Notes: generated from the sequence alone by a model not told the origin. A stretch of DNA of 64,000 nt from Primulina eburnea (GCF_022965805.1 NC_133108.1:39068051-39132050), one strand, 5' to 3'. Counted from the stretch's first letter, positions 45,001-57,866 are shown. Translations and numbers: made by a program.

Positions 45001-46504
45001 GATCCCACTGTAACAAAGGCTCTCCTTGCAGCCTAACTAATCGATGCTCCCACATAAACTCCATATACAGATGTTGGTAATCAATGATAATACGACCCAA
45101 CAATTTCAACCATTGTACGCCTAGCACGATATCTGCCCCTTGTATATTTAAGACATATAGGTCAACCTTAAACATTTCTGACCCAAGCTGGATGTGTACT
45201 TGAGGACAATATCCTTCGCAGCTCAAAGCTTGTCCATTACCCACCAAAACTTGAAAATGCGGCGAAGGGCAGATTGGGAGGCATAAAAAATTGGCAACAC
45301 GTTCTTGAATGAAATTATGTGTGCTCCCACTATCAATCAAAGTCTGAAGTTTTACCCCAGCAATTAATGCTTGAATCCTCAAAGTCTGAGGTGATAAATG
45401 GCCTTCCATGGCATGCAGACTAATTTCTGGAATATTGAATACATCGTCAGAACTCTCCAATTGTGGTTCGTCCTCCGTATCCAAAATGGTGTCCTCGTCC
45501 ACCATGAAGAATGAAAGGCGGCCTTTACATTTATGACCCAACGAGAATTTTTCATCACAATTGTAGCAAAGGCCTTTCTCTCGTCGGGCAGCCATTTCCG
45601 TGGAAGACAATTTTCTGATGATACCCTGCATTTTAGGCTTCGAAGGTGAAGGTAGTAATGCCGAGCTTGGTGTCGGTAGTAACGGTGGGAGAGGTGGAGC
45701 ACCAGAATTTCCCTTGTAAGGACCTGCTCGATATGTAGCGTCTCCCAGTTTCGGACTCCATTTGGCATCGAGAGACTTGTCATCAAATAGTTTAGCAAGT
45801 CCCATAGCTTGTACCACTGATCGAGGTTTGTAAACTTGAATCTCCTTTCTTAGCTCCGTTCGAAGCCCCGAAACAAAACAACTTACGAGAGCATGCTCCG
45901 GAACCCCCGGAATCTTATTGGCAAGTTGTTCAAACATGTGCTGGTAAGTGAATAATGTCCCTGTTTGAACCAATTTTGTCAATTTACCAAAAGAATCCTC
46001 ATACTCCGATGGACCAAAACGTTTCTCAACTGCCACTAAAAATTCCTCCCAACTTGCACACAATTTATTTTTACTCATCCAATCATACCAATCCAACGCT
46101 GCTCCATCGAGATGAAATGAAGCAATCAGCAACCGTTGTGGATCCGGTGTGTTGTAAAAATCAAAATACCTTTGTATTCTGGAAAGCCATGCCATCGCAT
46201 TTTCACCAGAAAATCGAGGAACATCCAGCCGCATGGTTCGAAGCTGATTGCCACCATCCGCATGTGCAATTGTCCAAGGTGACTGCGGATTTTGATTATC
46301 GGAGCCTGTAGCCGATGGATCTACCGCGGAGACCACCGATTTGCGAAGTTGTTGCTCGACTTTCGCATCCAAAGTCTGCAATCCAATCGAGAGATCCTTC
46401 AATGAATTAGACAATAATTCCATATTGATGTTCTGTTTCTCTTGTGCTGCTGTAATTTTGGATAGAATCTCGTCGAATTTAGCCAGGCGTGTCCCCTCTG
46501 CCAT
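41927..46504 (-). CDS. Gypsy gag-pol polyprotein, full length, 1525 residues
   Basis: Starts at ATG 46504, 26 bases inside the 5' LTR. In order by residue: gag, with a helical N-terminus; Cys/His cluster CYNCDEKFSLGHKC (about 312-325); protease LIDSGSTHNF (about 392); RT with active site FFDDILIF (about 725); RNase H QTDASGTGIGA (about 878); integrase zinc domain (HGGVKKTLSRL, CHVCQQTK, about 1080-1120); catalytic core (VVVDRLSKYAHF, SDRDPIF, DGQTEVLNRCLEQY, about 1150-1245); chromodomain ILVQWDGLPLEETSWEDL (about 1450-1485). All catalytic acids are present and no stop or shift interrupts it. The final 30 residues and the TAA stop lie inside the 3' LTR. The chromodomain would steer integration to marked chromatin in related elements. 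Confidence 0.95.
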   Translation of the reverse strand: MAEGTRLAKFDEILSKITAAQEKQNINMELLSNSLKDLSIGLQTLDAKVEQQLRKSVVSAVDPSATGSDNQNPQSPWTIAHADGGNQLRTMRLDVPRFSGENAMAWLSRIQRYFDFYNTPDPQRLLIASFHLDGAALDWYDWMSKNKLCASWEEFLVAVEKRFGPSEYEDSFGKLTKLVQTGTLFTYQHMFEQLANKIPGVPEHALVSCFVSGLRTELRKEIQVYKPRSVVQAMGLAKLFDDKSLDAKWSPKLGDATYRAGPYKGNSGAPPLPPLLPTPSSALLPSPSKPKMQGIIRKLSSTEMAARREKGLCYNCDEKFSLGHKCKGRLSFFMVDEDTILDTEDEPQLESSDDVFNIPEISLHAMEGHLSPQTLRIQALIAGVKLQTLIDSGSTHNFIQERVANFLCLPICPSPHFQVLVGNGQALSCEGYCPQVHIQLGSEMFKVDLYVLNIQGADIVLGVQWLKLLGRIIIDYQHLYMEFMWEHRLVRLQGEPLLQWDQLQVHQVRKLAKVDGISECFQLLSVSTSQGPGNQVVPDMGELSSLLNLYKAVFDEPKALPPHRLIDHKIHLLPNTNPVNVKPYRYPHFQKAEIEKLVAEMLHSGLIRPSQSPFSSPVLLVKKKDGTWRFCVDYRALNFVTVKDKFPIPTVDELLDELHGASFFSKIDLRAGYHQIRIHPRDIPKTAFRTHDGHYEFVVMPFGLTNAPSTFQATMNNLFKPYLRKFVIVFFDDILIFSQTWSLHLGHLNTILNCLQQNSFLAKMSKCSFGKTSIDFLGHVISAQGVEPDPLKLLAIREWPHPKTLKSLRGFLGLTGYYRKFVKGYASIAAPLTDLLKKDQFGWSLEAQHSFDSLKLALTQTPVLALPDFSLPFQVQTDASGTGIGAVLMQSNHPIAYYSKKLSTKLTKASTYVRELLAITHAVTKWRQYLIGHHFTIITDHQSLRDILTQALHTPDQQRYIVKLMGYDFEVIYKPGNTNVVADALSRQFEAVSDSNNIPSSTLAFTGPIFPFLTDLKAEVRSDSFYQYLLVNTNSSGSCPRPFLLRNGLLYKHHRLCLNPASPLKPKVLFEFHNTPLAGHGGVKKTLSRLAACFYWPKMNKDVQNYVANCHVCQQTKYSTDKAAGLLQPLPIPRNIWEDVSMDFITGLPPSHGFSVILVVVDRLSKYAHFGALKERFTATHVASLFTDIVVKHHSFPKSIVSDRDPIFLSRFWRDLFNSSGTSLRVSSAYHPQSDGQTEVLNRCLEQYLRCFVSDSPTRWFIFLPWAELCYNTSFHSAILMSPFEAVFGKSPPSLPSYILDSSSVEAVDQLLKDRDTILQLLQTNLEKAQSKMKVQADKHRREVIFEAGQWCYIRLQPHRQSSISGQKFTKLSKRFYGPFQILKRVGPVAYKLALPTHSKIHPIFHVSVLKGCPNPEGVDILQLPSTSVDNQPLLTPLAVLNVRRIKKDHSWIPQILVQWDGLPLEETSWEDLTWFRHAYPDFHLEDKVLPNTGGNDTTTSSGERSKSTRVKSIPKKLVDYVTSK

Positions 46505-46529
46505 TTACGAACTCAACGAGAGCAACAAA

Positions 46530-46833
46530 TGATAGGAGCTTGTTCGAGAAAGCTGATCTCCTAAGAACACAAGAAGGTTGAGAGAGAATTTTACAGAGGA
46601 AGAAGAAGAATTTGGGATTTTATTTATGAATGCCGCTTCATACACAATTCCTAGTTATTTATAGAGCTTACACGTATGCCTCTAATATACCTATACTTGT
46701 TTATTTCCCTATGGTTGACTTATCTATTATTTCTTTATTGGACTATTTAGAAGTTACATAGTCTACCAACTTCTTAGGAATACTCTTCACCCTTGTGCTC
46801 TTGCTCCTTTCTCCACTGCTTGTAGTCGTATCA
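46530..46833 (-). repeat. 5' LTR of gypsy element 2
   Basis: Identical to the left LTR except one C/T difference near 46683. On the minus strand the base after the LTR begins TTTGTTGCTCTCGTTGAG, which lacks the initial TGG of a standard tRNA primer site. Confidence 0.93.
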
Positions 46834-46838
46834 ATCTC

Positions 46839-48990
<2,152 letters not shown>

Positions 48991-49420
48991 AAATCTTGGA
49001 ATTGAATTGAAACGGCCTCAAGTCAATATCAACAAACCATTTTGTGAAAGCAAAGCCATACAATTATAAAATCTTTAGTTTGATGGAAATGGGTACTCAC
49101 ACATTACAGAATAATGACAAACTATTTAAACATTGTTTGTTGGATTGAACTTACAATATTAAACTGGGGAAAAAGAAGTCATAATACAAGACAGAGACTT
49201 GAAATTTCTTAATAATAATAATAATAAGGTTTATTGTAGAGATCGCATTAGGCCTGCGGAGATTCTCACTTGTTTATTATGGCGGCTCTGCGCATTTGGT
49301 TCTTCTCAGACCCCTTTGTAAGACAAGAAAGTTGAACAAATTATTAATTATCGATTATTAAAAAATACATGAAATTAAACTATAATACATGAAATTAAAT
49401 TATAATATATTGGTTATCGA

Positions 49421-49613
49421 TGATAATATTGAGACTTGAACCTAACTCAACCCCAAAAATAACTCAAGTTGGATGATTGTCCATATATGCAGCTCACATT
49501 AATTATGTCTAACCGATGTGAGATATCTTAAGTTAAGATTAGCTCAAGGTAGATGATTATCCATATATGCAACTCCCATGAACTATGTCCAACTGATGCA
49601 GGACATCTTAACA
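49421..49613 (-). repeat. Left LTR of the TRIM with internal duplication
   Basis: One near-complete LTR copy (49421-49530) is followed by a second copy lacking its first part (about 49531-49613). Both contain CCATATATGCA and end in ATCTTAA. The right LTR is a single copy. Confidence 0.7.
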
Positions 49614-49742
49614 CACGCCTCTCACACTCGATAATGAACATTTGGAGCGTAAAATTTATAAATGACCCAATTATGGGCAGAACGGGTAGCTCAACAATGG
49701 GTAGTCCAACACATTACGGGGTGAGTCTGAGCTTTGGTACTA

Positions 49743-49863
49743 TGTTAAGATTGAGACTTGGACCTAACTAAACTCCAAAAGGTAGCTCAATGAGGGAAGA
49801 TTGTCGAAGTCTATATATGCAACTCTCATGAACATTATCTAACCGATATGAGACATCTTAACA
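49743..49863 (-). repeat. Right LTR of the TRIM
   Basis: 121 bp with matching inverted termini TGTTAAGA and TCTTAACA. Confidence 0.8.
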
Positions 49864-49868
49864 ATCGA

Positions 49869-50401
49869 CAACTAAACAAGATAAATAAATTCATAAATAT
49901 AGGAAATAATTAGAGTTTTGATTCTTGTATATTTCATATTTGCAATTTTGGTCATAGACGAGATGTTGTGTGCAGTGTCGTATCATACTTCAACTGAGAA
50001 AAATACTGAAATTGCAAAATTGTGAGATATGGTATTAAAACTAAAATTTGACAACACCGAGAAATTAAATCACAAAAAAGTTGACACACAAAACCAAGAT
50101 TGTAATTTTGCCTAAATACAGTGATAGATCTATCTCGAATTTGTATACCCATGTTAATATATGTTGTGCAGAAGGTCTCTTATTTTTTTCACAGATTTCA
50201 TCAGATAACAAAGATTTACTAATGCCATCCATCCCGCATTTTTTTCCCGGTTCTCCATCTGTGTTATATTAATTGATCCCAACAAAAATATGATTTATTT
50301 CACCGTACGAAAGAAAAAAAATACCACAAATTCACAACAATTAAATCCCATAGTTTTCAACAATAAATAACCATTTTTTTAATAAAAAATAATAAATAAG
50401 C
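49869..50401. other. Non-coding interval between TRIM and YABBY gene
   Basis: Downstream of the minus-strand YABBY gene. It may hold its 3' untranslated region. No other structure seen. Confidence 0.5.
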
Positions 50402-53123
50402 TCACCACTTTACCTGATCATTATGCTTAACGTGATTGTTGCTCTCCAACATCAGTCCAAAATGAATGTGAGGGAAGTGTGCCCACTTTGCCAAATTTAA
50501 CAGAAAAATAATTCACTAATTAGCGAACAAATTCAAAATACCAGCACATAATCAATTCTTTAGGATATATTTTCTACTATATGATTATTATTTGAGGCAC
50601 ACATCATATTTATCTATCTGTTACGGAAAATAAAAAAAAAATGTAACATCGAATGTTTTAAGCAGCTCGATCAGAAACATTTTTCGACGCCTTTACTTAC
50701 ATTTTTTGCAGCAGTACTGAATGCTTCCCTGTGAGTGATTTCCGGATTATTGGCTTTGATTCTTTGAATCTCCTCTCTGAAAATTTGCATTCAATAATTA
50801 GACATATTTAAGGATTATTTTTGTTGGGTGATAAATTGATATATACTGATTAAATAAAAAAATATTGATTACTTTATGTATATATATATGATTTTTTTTT
50901 TTTTGAGTTACACATTTCATTACTTTATGAACTGGTTGTATGCAGATGGGACTCGTTGCCTCTTCTCTGGTGCTGTTACATAAAATCGAAATGAGAAATT
51001 GCAAAATGCATCAAATTAAGTCGAAGATTGAAGAACGAATAAAATGTGTGACTTGGTCGCGAAAAATTGCCAGTGCCGTAAATCTAGATTCAATATAAAA
51101 CCACAAACTCACGTTTGTTGGCGATTTTTGGCTCGGATTTCTTTGTGATGGAAGGTTGGATGGCCAACTTGTTGTTACATTTGGAAGAAGAGGCTAAGTC
51201 AACCTTGAGCTCGGTTGAAGAATGGATAGGACCCTGAATTAATGTAAGCAGAAAGTTAACACAAAGTGTGAAGCTAATACAACATTTATTACAATTAAAT
51301 AAAGTAGATAATCATTTAATAAAATTTAAAATGTTTCATAATCCTATTAGCTTGTGAAGTGTGAAAGATGAAGTTGAAAAATCAAATGTACCTATGGCTT
51401 AACATGGATTAGATTTTGATCAATAATCTTTTTACATTTTGTGGAGTGGAGAATCTTATAAATAAATCTTGAAATTGTATATAATATGCATAATAATATA
51501 AGAAGGGGTGTTTTTCAATTATTGTAGTATCTTTAAAATAAAATATATATTTTGACCAAAAGTTTTGCATGAAAAGATGTTTTCTCAGACACCCAAAACA
51601 AAAAAAAAAAAGATTAAAATAATTAACGACATTGAAATGACTGGATCAGTTAGGAATGATAAAGAAAATGGCTGCCTGATTGACAGTTGCTAGATCTAGC
51701 TGGGATCTAAGAGAAATTCATGTTTCCATACTAGAAGACATGAATTTAAAAATAATCAATACTTAATTATTTATCTAATTTCTTTCTTCAGACAAAAAAA
51801 ATATACTTTAACTAAACAAAAGTCGAAAATGCTGCATAATTACTTAGATTCTGGCGGCTGTGATTGTAGGTGAGTGGCTAGGGTTCTGAAATATGTAAGA
51901 TCTTGAAAATTAAAAAAGAAAAGAAGAAGAAGAGGGTTTGATTCCCTTAAAAGAAGCAAAACCCAGATATATATGGAGCCTAGAATTCAGAAGCTACAAG
52001 TGTTTTGATGGATAAATGGAATCCCCCAAAAATTAAGCTGAAATATATTGGGAGACCTGAGCATTTTGTTGCTGCAGGCATTGGAAGGCAGCTGCCATAT
52101 TCACTGTCCAAAGATTGGTGCAGTGCCCACATCGAACTGTCACTACATCAAACAAGCTACTGCATGGGACACTCACCTGCACATTCAATTCAAACCAGAA
52201 ACATTGAAAACAAATTGCATTACTGAAATGGAAAAAGAAAACTAATAAATCTGTCAAGATTCTAATTAGAAACAGCCTATAACATATATCAACAGTTCAT
52301 GATGGGCAAAAGTTTGAGATTTAATCTATATATATGTAAACACCAAATTATATATCAAGACCCCAACCAACAAGAACTGCACGGAAGAACCCTAGAATCT
52401 TGAGAGAGGGGTGGGGGGGGAGGGGGACATGGGTTTTGATTCCATGTTCATGGAAACCACAAGCTGAGAAAAAGCTTAAATTTGACAGCACTCAATCAAC
52501 ACTTGGGAGATGAGGAAAAAAGAAAGCTTCGGCGCAGAGAAGGCGAAATCCGGAGACGAAGGACTTGTCTTCACAAAGCTTATAAATAAACCAACCACTT
52601 TTAGATCATGATCAACACAGTATTTATGAACAATCCATAATTCTTTTTTTTTAATTATTTTTGATCTGATAAGTAGAGGTGATTCATTCTCGAGGGACTG
52701 AGTATTCATGACTTTTTCTTTGACTGTACTAAAAGAAGAGAGGAAAAGGAAAAGTCTTGAAGATGTAGACTTGACTGTATCAGAAAAAAACAAGGGAACC
52801 TGAACGAAAAATTTAATGTATTTCTGCATAATAGCACCAAAGCACCATATCTGAACCCAAGGTCAGCTTTATTCATCAATGGGTTCTTTTTTAAAACAAC
52901 ACAAGAAAGCGAACAAACTGAATCACAACAAAAGAAAATAAAACAGCAACATACAAAGTGAACGAACGATTCAAGTTATAATCGATTTTGAAGTTACTTA
53001 TTCATAAAAAAAAAAAAAAAAACAGATCAACCGATCGATGTCGGAAAACAATGTTATCTATACCGCGAGAACGATATTGCAAAAGTTGCAAGGAATGTAG
53101 CAGAGTTGATCAGGCACATCCAT
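50402..53123 (-). CDS. YAB5: YABBY transcription factor, YAB5-like (six exons)
   Basis: Minus-strand exons from splice sites: 53123-53064, 52176-52057, 51233-51113, 50972-50924, 50776-50701 and 50485-50402; together 169 residues and a TGA. The N-terminal C2C2 zinc finger uses C12, C15 (IPCNFC) and C36, C39 (VRCGHC). The C-terminal YABBY domain reads [36 protein letters not shown] and [16 protein letters not shown], an HMG-like DNA-binding helix pair. YABBY proteins are nuclear regulators of the abaxial side and lamina growth of leaves and floral organs. [23 protein letters not shown] and AYNQFIK favour YAB5 over the other subfamilies. All exons join in frame with GT/AG introns and the length is normal. 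The last exon is read to the first stop (VKW then TGA); a further 3' exon spliced at 50414 is possible. Confidence 0.9.
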
Positions 53124-54868
53124 TTTACTGTTGCTGCTAAAACAAAATTCAGAGGAACACAAGCAGATGAAGAAGAAGAAGTGAAAACAAGAGTACAAAT
53201 AATGAAATCTATAGATCAGAGGCCAATTTATATTCCCTCTTTCTCTCTTATTTTTTTTCTTTCTTTTCAAGATGAGTTGTGTATCAAAACAGGAAACAAC
53301 TTGTGTCTATATAAAGAGGTAATGTAAGGGCTAAAAATTAATTTTTCAAGCTAAGGGAACCCTTTAAAAAAGAAGACATTTTCTATGAAGTAAAAAAAGA
53401 AAAAAAAATACTGACTAGGGTAGAATCTGAAGTGGGATATAATAAGAATATTAAGCAAAGGATTAGGGTTTGAACGTGGTGGGAGAAGAGCATTTTGGCA
53501 GCACTAGGGGAAAAAACAGTCCATGTGGGTGATTATTGCAATTATTTATGAACTGAGAGACCAATCCCTTTCGCTATCTCTGATACACCACGGCGGACGA
53601 GGGGGAGGATTTTCCATCATAAACTAATTATAATATCTATATTCTATGGTTCATGGTAAATTAAAATGTCGGGTATGCTTTATTTCTTTGTTTTTCTTTC
53701 TTTCTTTGAATAAGTAGAAGTTTGCTCGTAAAGAAGAGTAAATGAACTACAAAGTGTAATTTTGTAGCATCCAACGCTTGCTAGCTGTTATAGCTGGTAG
53801 TTATTAGATGAATTCAATTTTTTAAATCGTACAATAGAAGCGTCAATCACTCGATCTCCTAGCAAAGGCCATTATTGTACCCAATAAATATAGTTTTTAA
53901 GAAAACAGAAATCGCTCGGTCCTACAATAGAAATCAAAGTCAATGTCACGTATTCGGTTTCCATGCATGTAAAGAGTGCAATTATTAGAAAGAGGACGGT
54001 TGTGGTACAATAATTGTCCTTGTCAGGAGAGTGATCAACACTCAGAGCTTAAGATGAAGTACGGTGTAAATATTTAAAATTGCACTGTTACCATTAGTTT
54101 AGCTCTTGGGAAAGCGACAAACGCTATCTTCTAAATTTTATAAATTAGACGACCTGGGATCGAAGGGGGATTAACGATTTTTCGGAGTGATCTTTACATT
54201 GAATTTGAATTCCTCCATTTATTGTCCTCAACGGTCCATAGGGAAATGGCTCAAGATATGGACGGATGGATCTTTAGTGAAGGAAACGCCTTTGCTACAT
54301 ATCATCTTGTGAATCTATCAAAGTGGCCATCAAAATTACCGCAAATTAATTCATAAAGGAACAAGAATAAGCGTAGCAAGCCGAAGAAATACAAATCTCA
54401 ACCGAAACAAGACGAAAGCTATGTATAAAAAATGGAACATCAACTTAACTGATCTCTCGGCTGCTTAAAGTGGATAAAACTGAAAGTGTCTTAATTAAAA
54501 GTATTACACCCAAAAAAAACATTGTCTACTGCTCAGAACCTCCGCCACTTAATAAATCATAAGTTCCTGCTAATACAGAAATCAAACAATTAAAATATAG
54601 GGGATCATAGACGACATAGGTTAAAACTAAAGAATTAAAAGATACATACATTTCACAGAATGCATAATCCGAATCAAAACTTAAACTGGTCATTCATTAG
54701 GCGGTTTCGGAAGTGAATTATATGTCCTCTTGCCTTAAATAATATCTATACCTTAGAGTTAATTTAAACAAAAAACCAGTTGAGTCATCGTGAATTGCAT
54801 CGTTATTTTTGTGAAGATGAAACATAGATATATACTAACTATTGATAACTAAATAGAATGATAGTAGT
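53124..54868. other. Upstream region of the YABBY gene
   Basis: Minus-strand promoter and 5' untranslated sequence are expected here. There is a pyrimidine-rich tract near 53236-53268 and low GC throughout. No element boundaries or other genes seen. Confidence 0.45.
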
Positions 54869-55440
54869 AAAGACCAAATTCACCATACCTCAAATAGACG
54901 ATTTGTTTGATCAATTGCCAGGGGCTAAGGTCTTTTCATGGATAGATAGATCTAAGGTATAGATGTAAAGTGAAAGGAGCGAACATTCAGAAAACGACGT
55001 TTTAAGCTTGGCATGGACATAATGCTCCATCATAAGGAACCATTTTGTTCAGAGAATGGCTAGATCTACAAGTTTCAGGTGATTTTACTTACTGATCAGG
55101 TGTAATCGAAATGCATAACAAGAGAATGTTGAACACATGGTAATAAGTTCAACATGCAAGAGTGAGTTCTGATTGAAATAGGTCACATTTTAGGACATTT
55201 GATTGATCAGTAATCAGGGAATATATGTATATCAAATGATATTGGATATATTTCAGATCCACCATAATTATATGCTATTGAAATTGTTCAATTTGATATT
55301 TGGTCAATGGAGGTACAACTTATGAAAACTCTGAAGTTTTAGATTTGTATCACTACTATGTATATAACAAAGGATATTGTGTTGTACTTTTGGAGAGGAA
55401 TGTCCAGAAACAGTGAAAGATCTATACCATCAATATATCA
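54869..55440 (+). pseudogene. Decayed Ty3/gypsy pol remnant
   Basis: Short translated islands in changing frames: [20 protein letters not shown] and NIQKTTF (RT palm), ILGHLID (after the RT active site) and WRGMSRN (integrase zinc domain area). Stops and shifts occur throughout. There are no LTRs. Confidence 0.6.
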
Positions 55441-56154
55441 AAATTAAAATGATCATTTTGAATTGCTCCCAAGTAAATATCCTAATAAATTCTATTGTAT
55501 AATGTTGTGGACGGATCGGAGAGATTTGATTTGGAGAAGTATTTTAGGAATGAATATCAAATGACGCTCATCTTTAGTATATTTGAAATCTATCATGATT
55601 AATTACTACTGAAATTGTATAATTTGACATAGCGGATTTGAAATCCATTTGAATTTTTTCTATCCGAAAAATTCAAGAAATTTGAAATCTACAGTCTCAA
55701 AAAAAAAAATGCAACCAAAAGTAACTTTTTTTCCTTGCAATCATCGTGAATGTCAATTTATAATGTTTCTTTCTAAAACTACATACTTTTTTTTAGTTGA
55801 AAACTAAGAACTTATAAGTACTGATGGACTTTGTGTAAATTGACTTTATCTCATTATATTTGGCCCTTTAATTAAAATATATATCTTTATGAAAAGTTTT
55901 AGTGTCATCTTCAGCTTAACATAATTATACGAGGTCCGAATCCTTCTAAAATCTAAGTATGTTACTCTTTAATTCAACAATATGGTCCCAAATTTATACT
56001 AGCATTAGATGTTGTATGCAAATTAGGAACATTTTGAAATTAATATAATATTTTAATTCTAATAAATGAACATCCCAAATATTTTGATACACTCCTTGTT
56101 TCTTTAATTTTTTTTGTTTTGTTTTTTTAAGCAAATACACAAGCTAGTAGTTTC
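55441..56154. other. AT-rich non-coding interval
   Basis: No gene or element recognised. Confidence 0.4.
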
Positions 56155-56172
56155 GAAATTAAGAAATTAATA

Positions 56173-56272
56173 GAGACCGAGCTTGTAGCCTAATGGTCTA
56201 ATCCCCTGCCGGATTAGCCGGTTCCCCGGGTTCGATCCCTCTCCCTGCGTGAGTTGTAATAAAAACAAAAAA
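56173..56272 (+). mobile_element. tRNA-derived SINE, 100 bp
   Basis: A pol III A box TAGCCTAATGG (56186-56196) and B box GGTTCGATCC (56229-56238) are spaced 32 bp apart. They are followed by TTGTAATAAAAACAAAAAA, an A-rich tail. A perfect 18-bp target duplication (GAAATTAAGAAATTAATA) flanks it at 56155-56172 and 56273-56290. It is not a tRNA gene: the acceptor stem does not pair and a tail and duplication are present. Movement would depend on an L1-type reverse transcriptase elsewhere. Confidence 0.88.
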
Positions 56273-56807
56273 GAAATTAAGAAATTAATATGCTTTACTT
56301 AAAGTATAATATCCAATAAAGCTAGATTTTTTATATTGCTTTAGATTAGATGGAAGCTCGGTCTTTTTCAAGGTTTTATCCTCCAAATGAGCCACACATG
56401 CCCCAATTTTAAAGTATTTGATTCTAGCTTCTGCACACTACACACGATGATCTACATTTCATGTAGCATGGAGAAATCGCAATCCGAAATCCTCTTAAAT
56501 TATACGACGCTCAGATGATCCAAAGATGTTGGATGTCCCGAATATGAAGGTCAATTCTTGCAGCGATATCATTTTTTTCGCGTCAAATATATAATCTCAA
56601 CTACATAGATGCAACAATGGCACTTTGATTTTCTCTTTTTACATTCGATCCCCTTCATGTGACTGGGACGCACTGCATAATGTAACTCATAGGGACCGGA
56701 TGAAAAGGCATGTGGAAAATGACTCGATCGACACCAATATATCTTGTGACTCGATATAATATCAGTAAAAATTTCCCAAACTTTTCGGATCTAGTAAATT
56801 ATTTAAT

Positions 56808-56967
56808 TGAGTAGGTCTCTTGTGAGACGGTCTCACGAATCTTTATCTGTGAGACGGGTCAACCCTACTGATATTCATAATAAAAAGTAATATTTTTACA
56901 TGGATGACCCAAGTAAGAGATTCGTCTCACAAAATACAACTCGTGAGACCGTCAAAACAAGTTTTTG
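56808..56967. repeat. Foldback repeat family, copy F
   Basis: The best preserved copy: GAGTAGGTCTCTTGTGAGAC with GGTCTCACGAATC, interior ACATGGATGACCCAAGTAAG, and ACTCGTGAGACCGTC at the far end. Confidence 0.8.
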
Positions 56968-57704
56968 CTTATTCAATTAGATTTATGGGATATGATACGT
57001 CGAAAATACTGTCGAATGTTTCGATTTGACATCATTGACAAAGTGTCTGTTTCTATGTTTGTGTCCTAATTGCTGTTGTTCTAACACTTGGTTATGACAT
57101 GTTGATGTTGTCTTATCGAAAGGACACGAAATATTCAGCTTATTTATTAGAGGTGGACTCGTGATCTTGAAAGATTTATATCTCAAGCTGATAAGTCAAT
57201 ATTTGGAAAGTACAATGGAACGAACTTGGATACCTTTTATAACAAAATTAATTTGATTTATGTCTAATTATATCACATTCAAAGAATTCGATCATTATAC
57301 ATACCATGTTGAGCTTGATCCATTTGCTTTCTAGAATTGACTCGAGCTCGACTCATTTACAGACTTTAACTGATATTATATATATTGTTCTATTCAGGAT
57401 AGCGGAATATAATCTAATATATATCCGAGAAATTCTTGCTTTTAGATGGCAAAGAATACAATTTAGCAGCAACATATCTAACTTTGAGGTAGCAAAGAAT
57501 TAACTCATGTATATAAGTTTGCGTGATGGCATAAATGCCTTTCCCATTATGTAAATGCCTTTAGCACAAAAGAATACTAAACAACAGAGAACATAATGCC
57601 TTGTGGAGCCTCATGTCTAACAATGATGCATGACAAGCAAAGGTATCATTAAATAATAAGACTTTTGTGGATACAAATGAAGTGTGTGAGTGTGTGTGTG
57701 GGAA

Positions 57705-57863
57705 AAAACTTGTTAGTCTTATTTTGTGATACAGATCTCTTATTTGGGTTATCCATGAAAAAATATTATTTTTATACTAAAAGTATTACTTTTTATTGTG
57801 AATATCGATAGGGTTGACCCGTCTTACAGATAAAGATTCTTTAGATCGTCCCACAAGAAACCT

Positions 57864-57865
<2 letters not shown>
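57705..57865. repeat. Foldback repeat family, copy G (inverted)
   Basis: AAACTTGTTAGTCTTATTTT at the left, GGGTTATCCATGAAAAAATA inside, and GATCGTCCCACAAGAAACC at the right. It ends directly at a TA array. Confidence 0.7.

Positions 57866-57866
<1 letters not shown>

Larger units (their letters stand above)
41714..46833 (-). mobile_element. Complete Ty3/gypsy chromovirus (Reina-like), minus strand, apparently intact
   Basis: Two 304-bp LTRs that differ at one position by eye flank a single uninterrupted gag-pol frame. The target duplication ATCTC is at 41709-41713 and 46834-46838. Short LTRs, one long frame and a C-terminal chromodomain fit the Reina group of chromoviruses. It is the only element in the window without any coding lesion, so it could be autonomous. 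Confidence 0.95.
49421..49863 (-). mobile_element. TRIM (miniature LTR retrotransposon)
   Basis: The right LTR 49743-49863 (121 bp) runs TGTTAAGATTGAG to GACATCTTAACA. The left LTR starts TGATAATATTGAG at 49421 and ends CATCTTAACA at 49613, with a partial internal duplication. Between them, a tRNA-primer-like TAGTACCAAAGCTC (minus strand) touches the right LTR and a purine-rich GAGTGTGAGAGGCGTG touches the left. A perfect 5-bp duplication ATCGA flanks the whole (49416-49420 and 49864-49868). No protein is encoded, as usual for TRIMs. Confidence 0.8.

Noticed and set aside
49952..50152. Additional 3' exon of the YABBY gene
   Set aside because: No clear acceptor or family-like C-terminus could be found. 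Reading exon 6 to its first stop gives a normal length.
56173..56245. tRNA gene
   Set aside because: A and B boxes are present, but the ends do not form an acceptor stem, and an A-rich tail plus an 18-bp target duplication identify a SINE.
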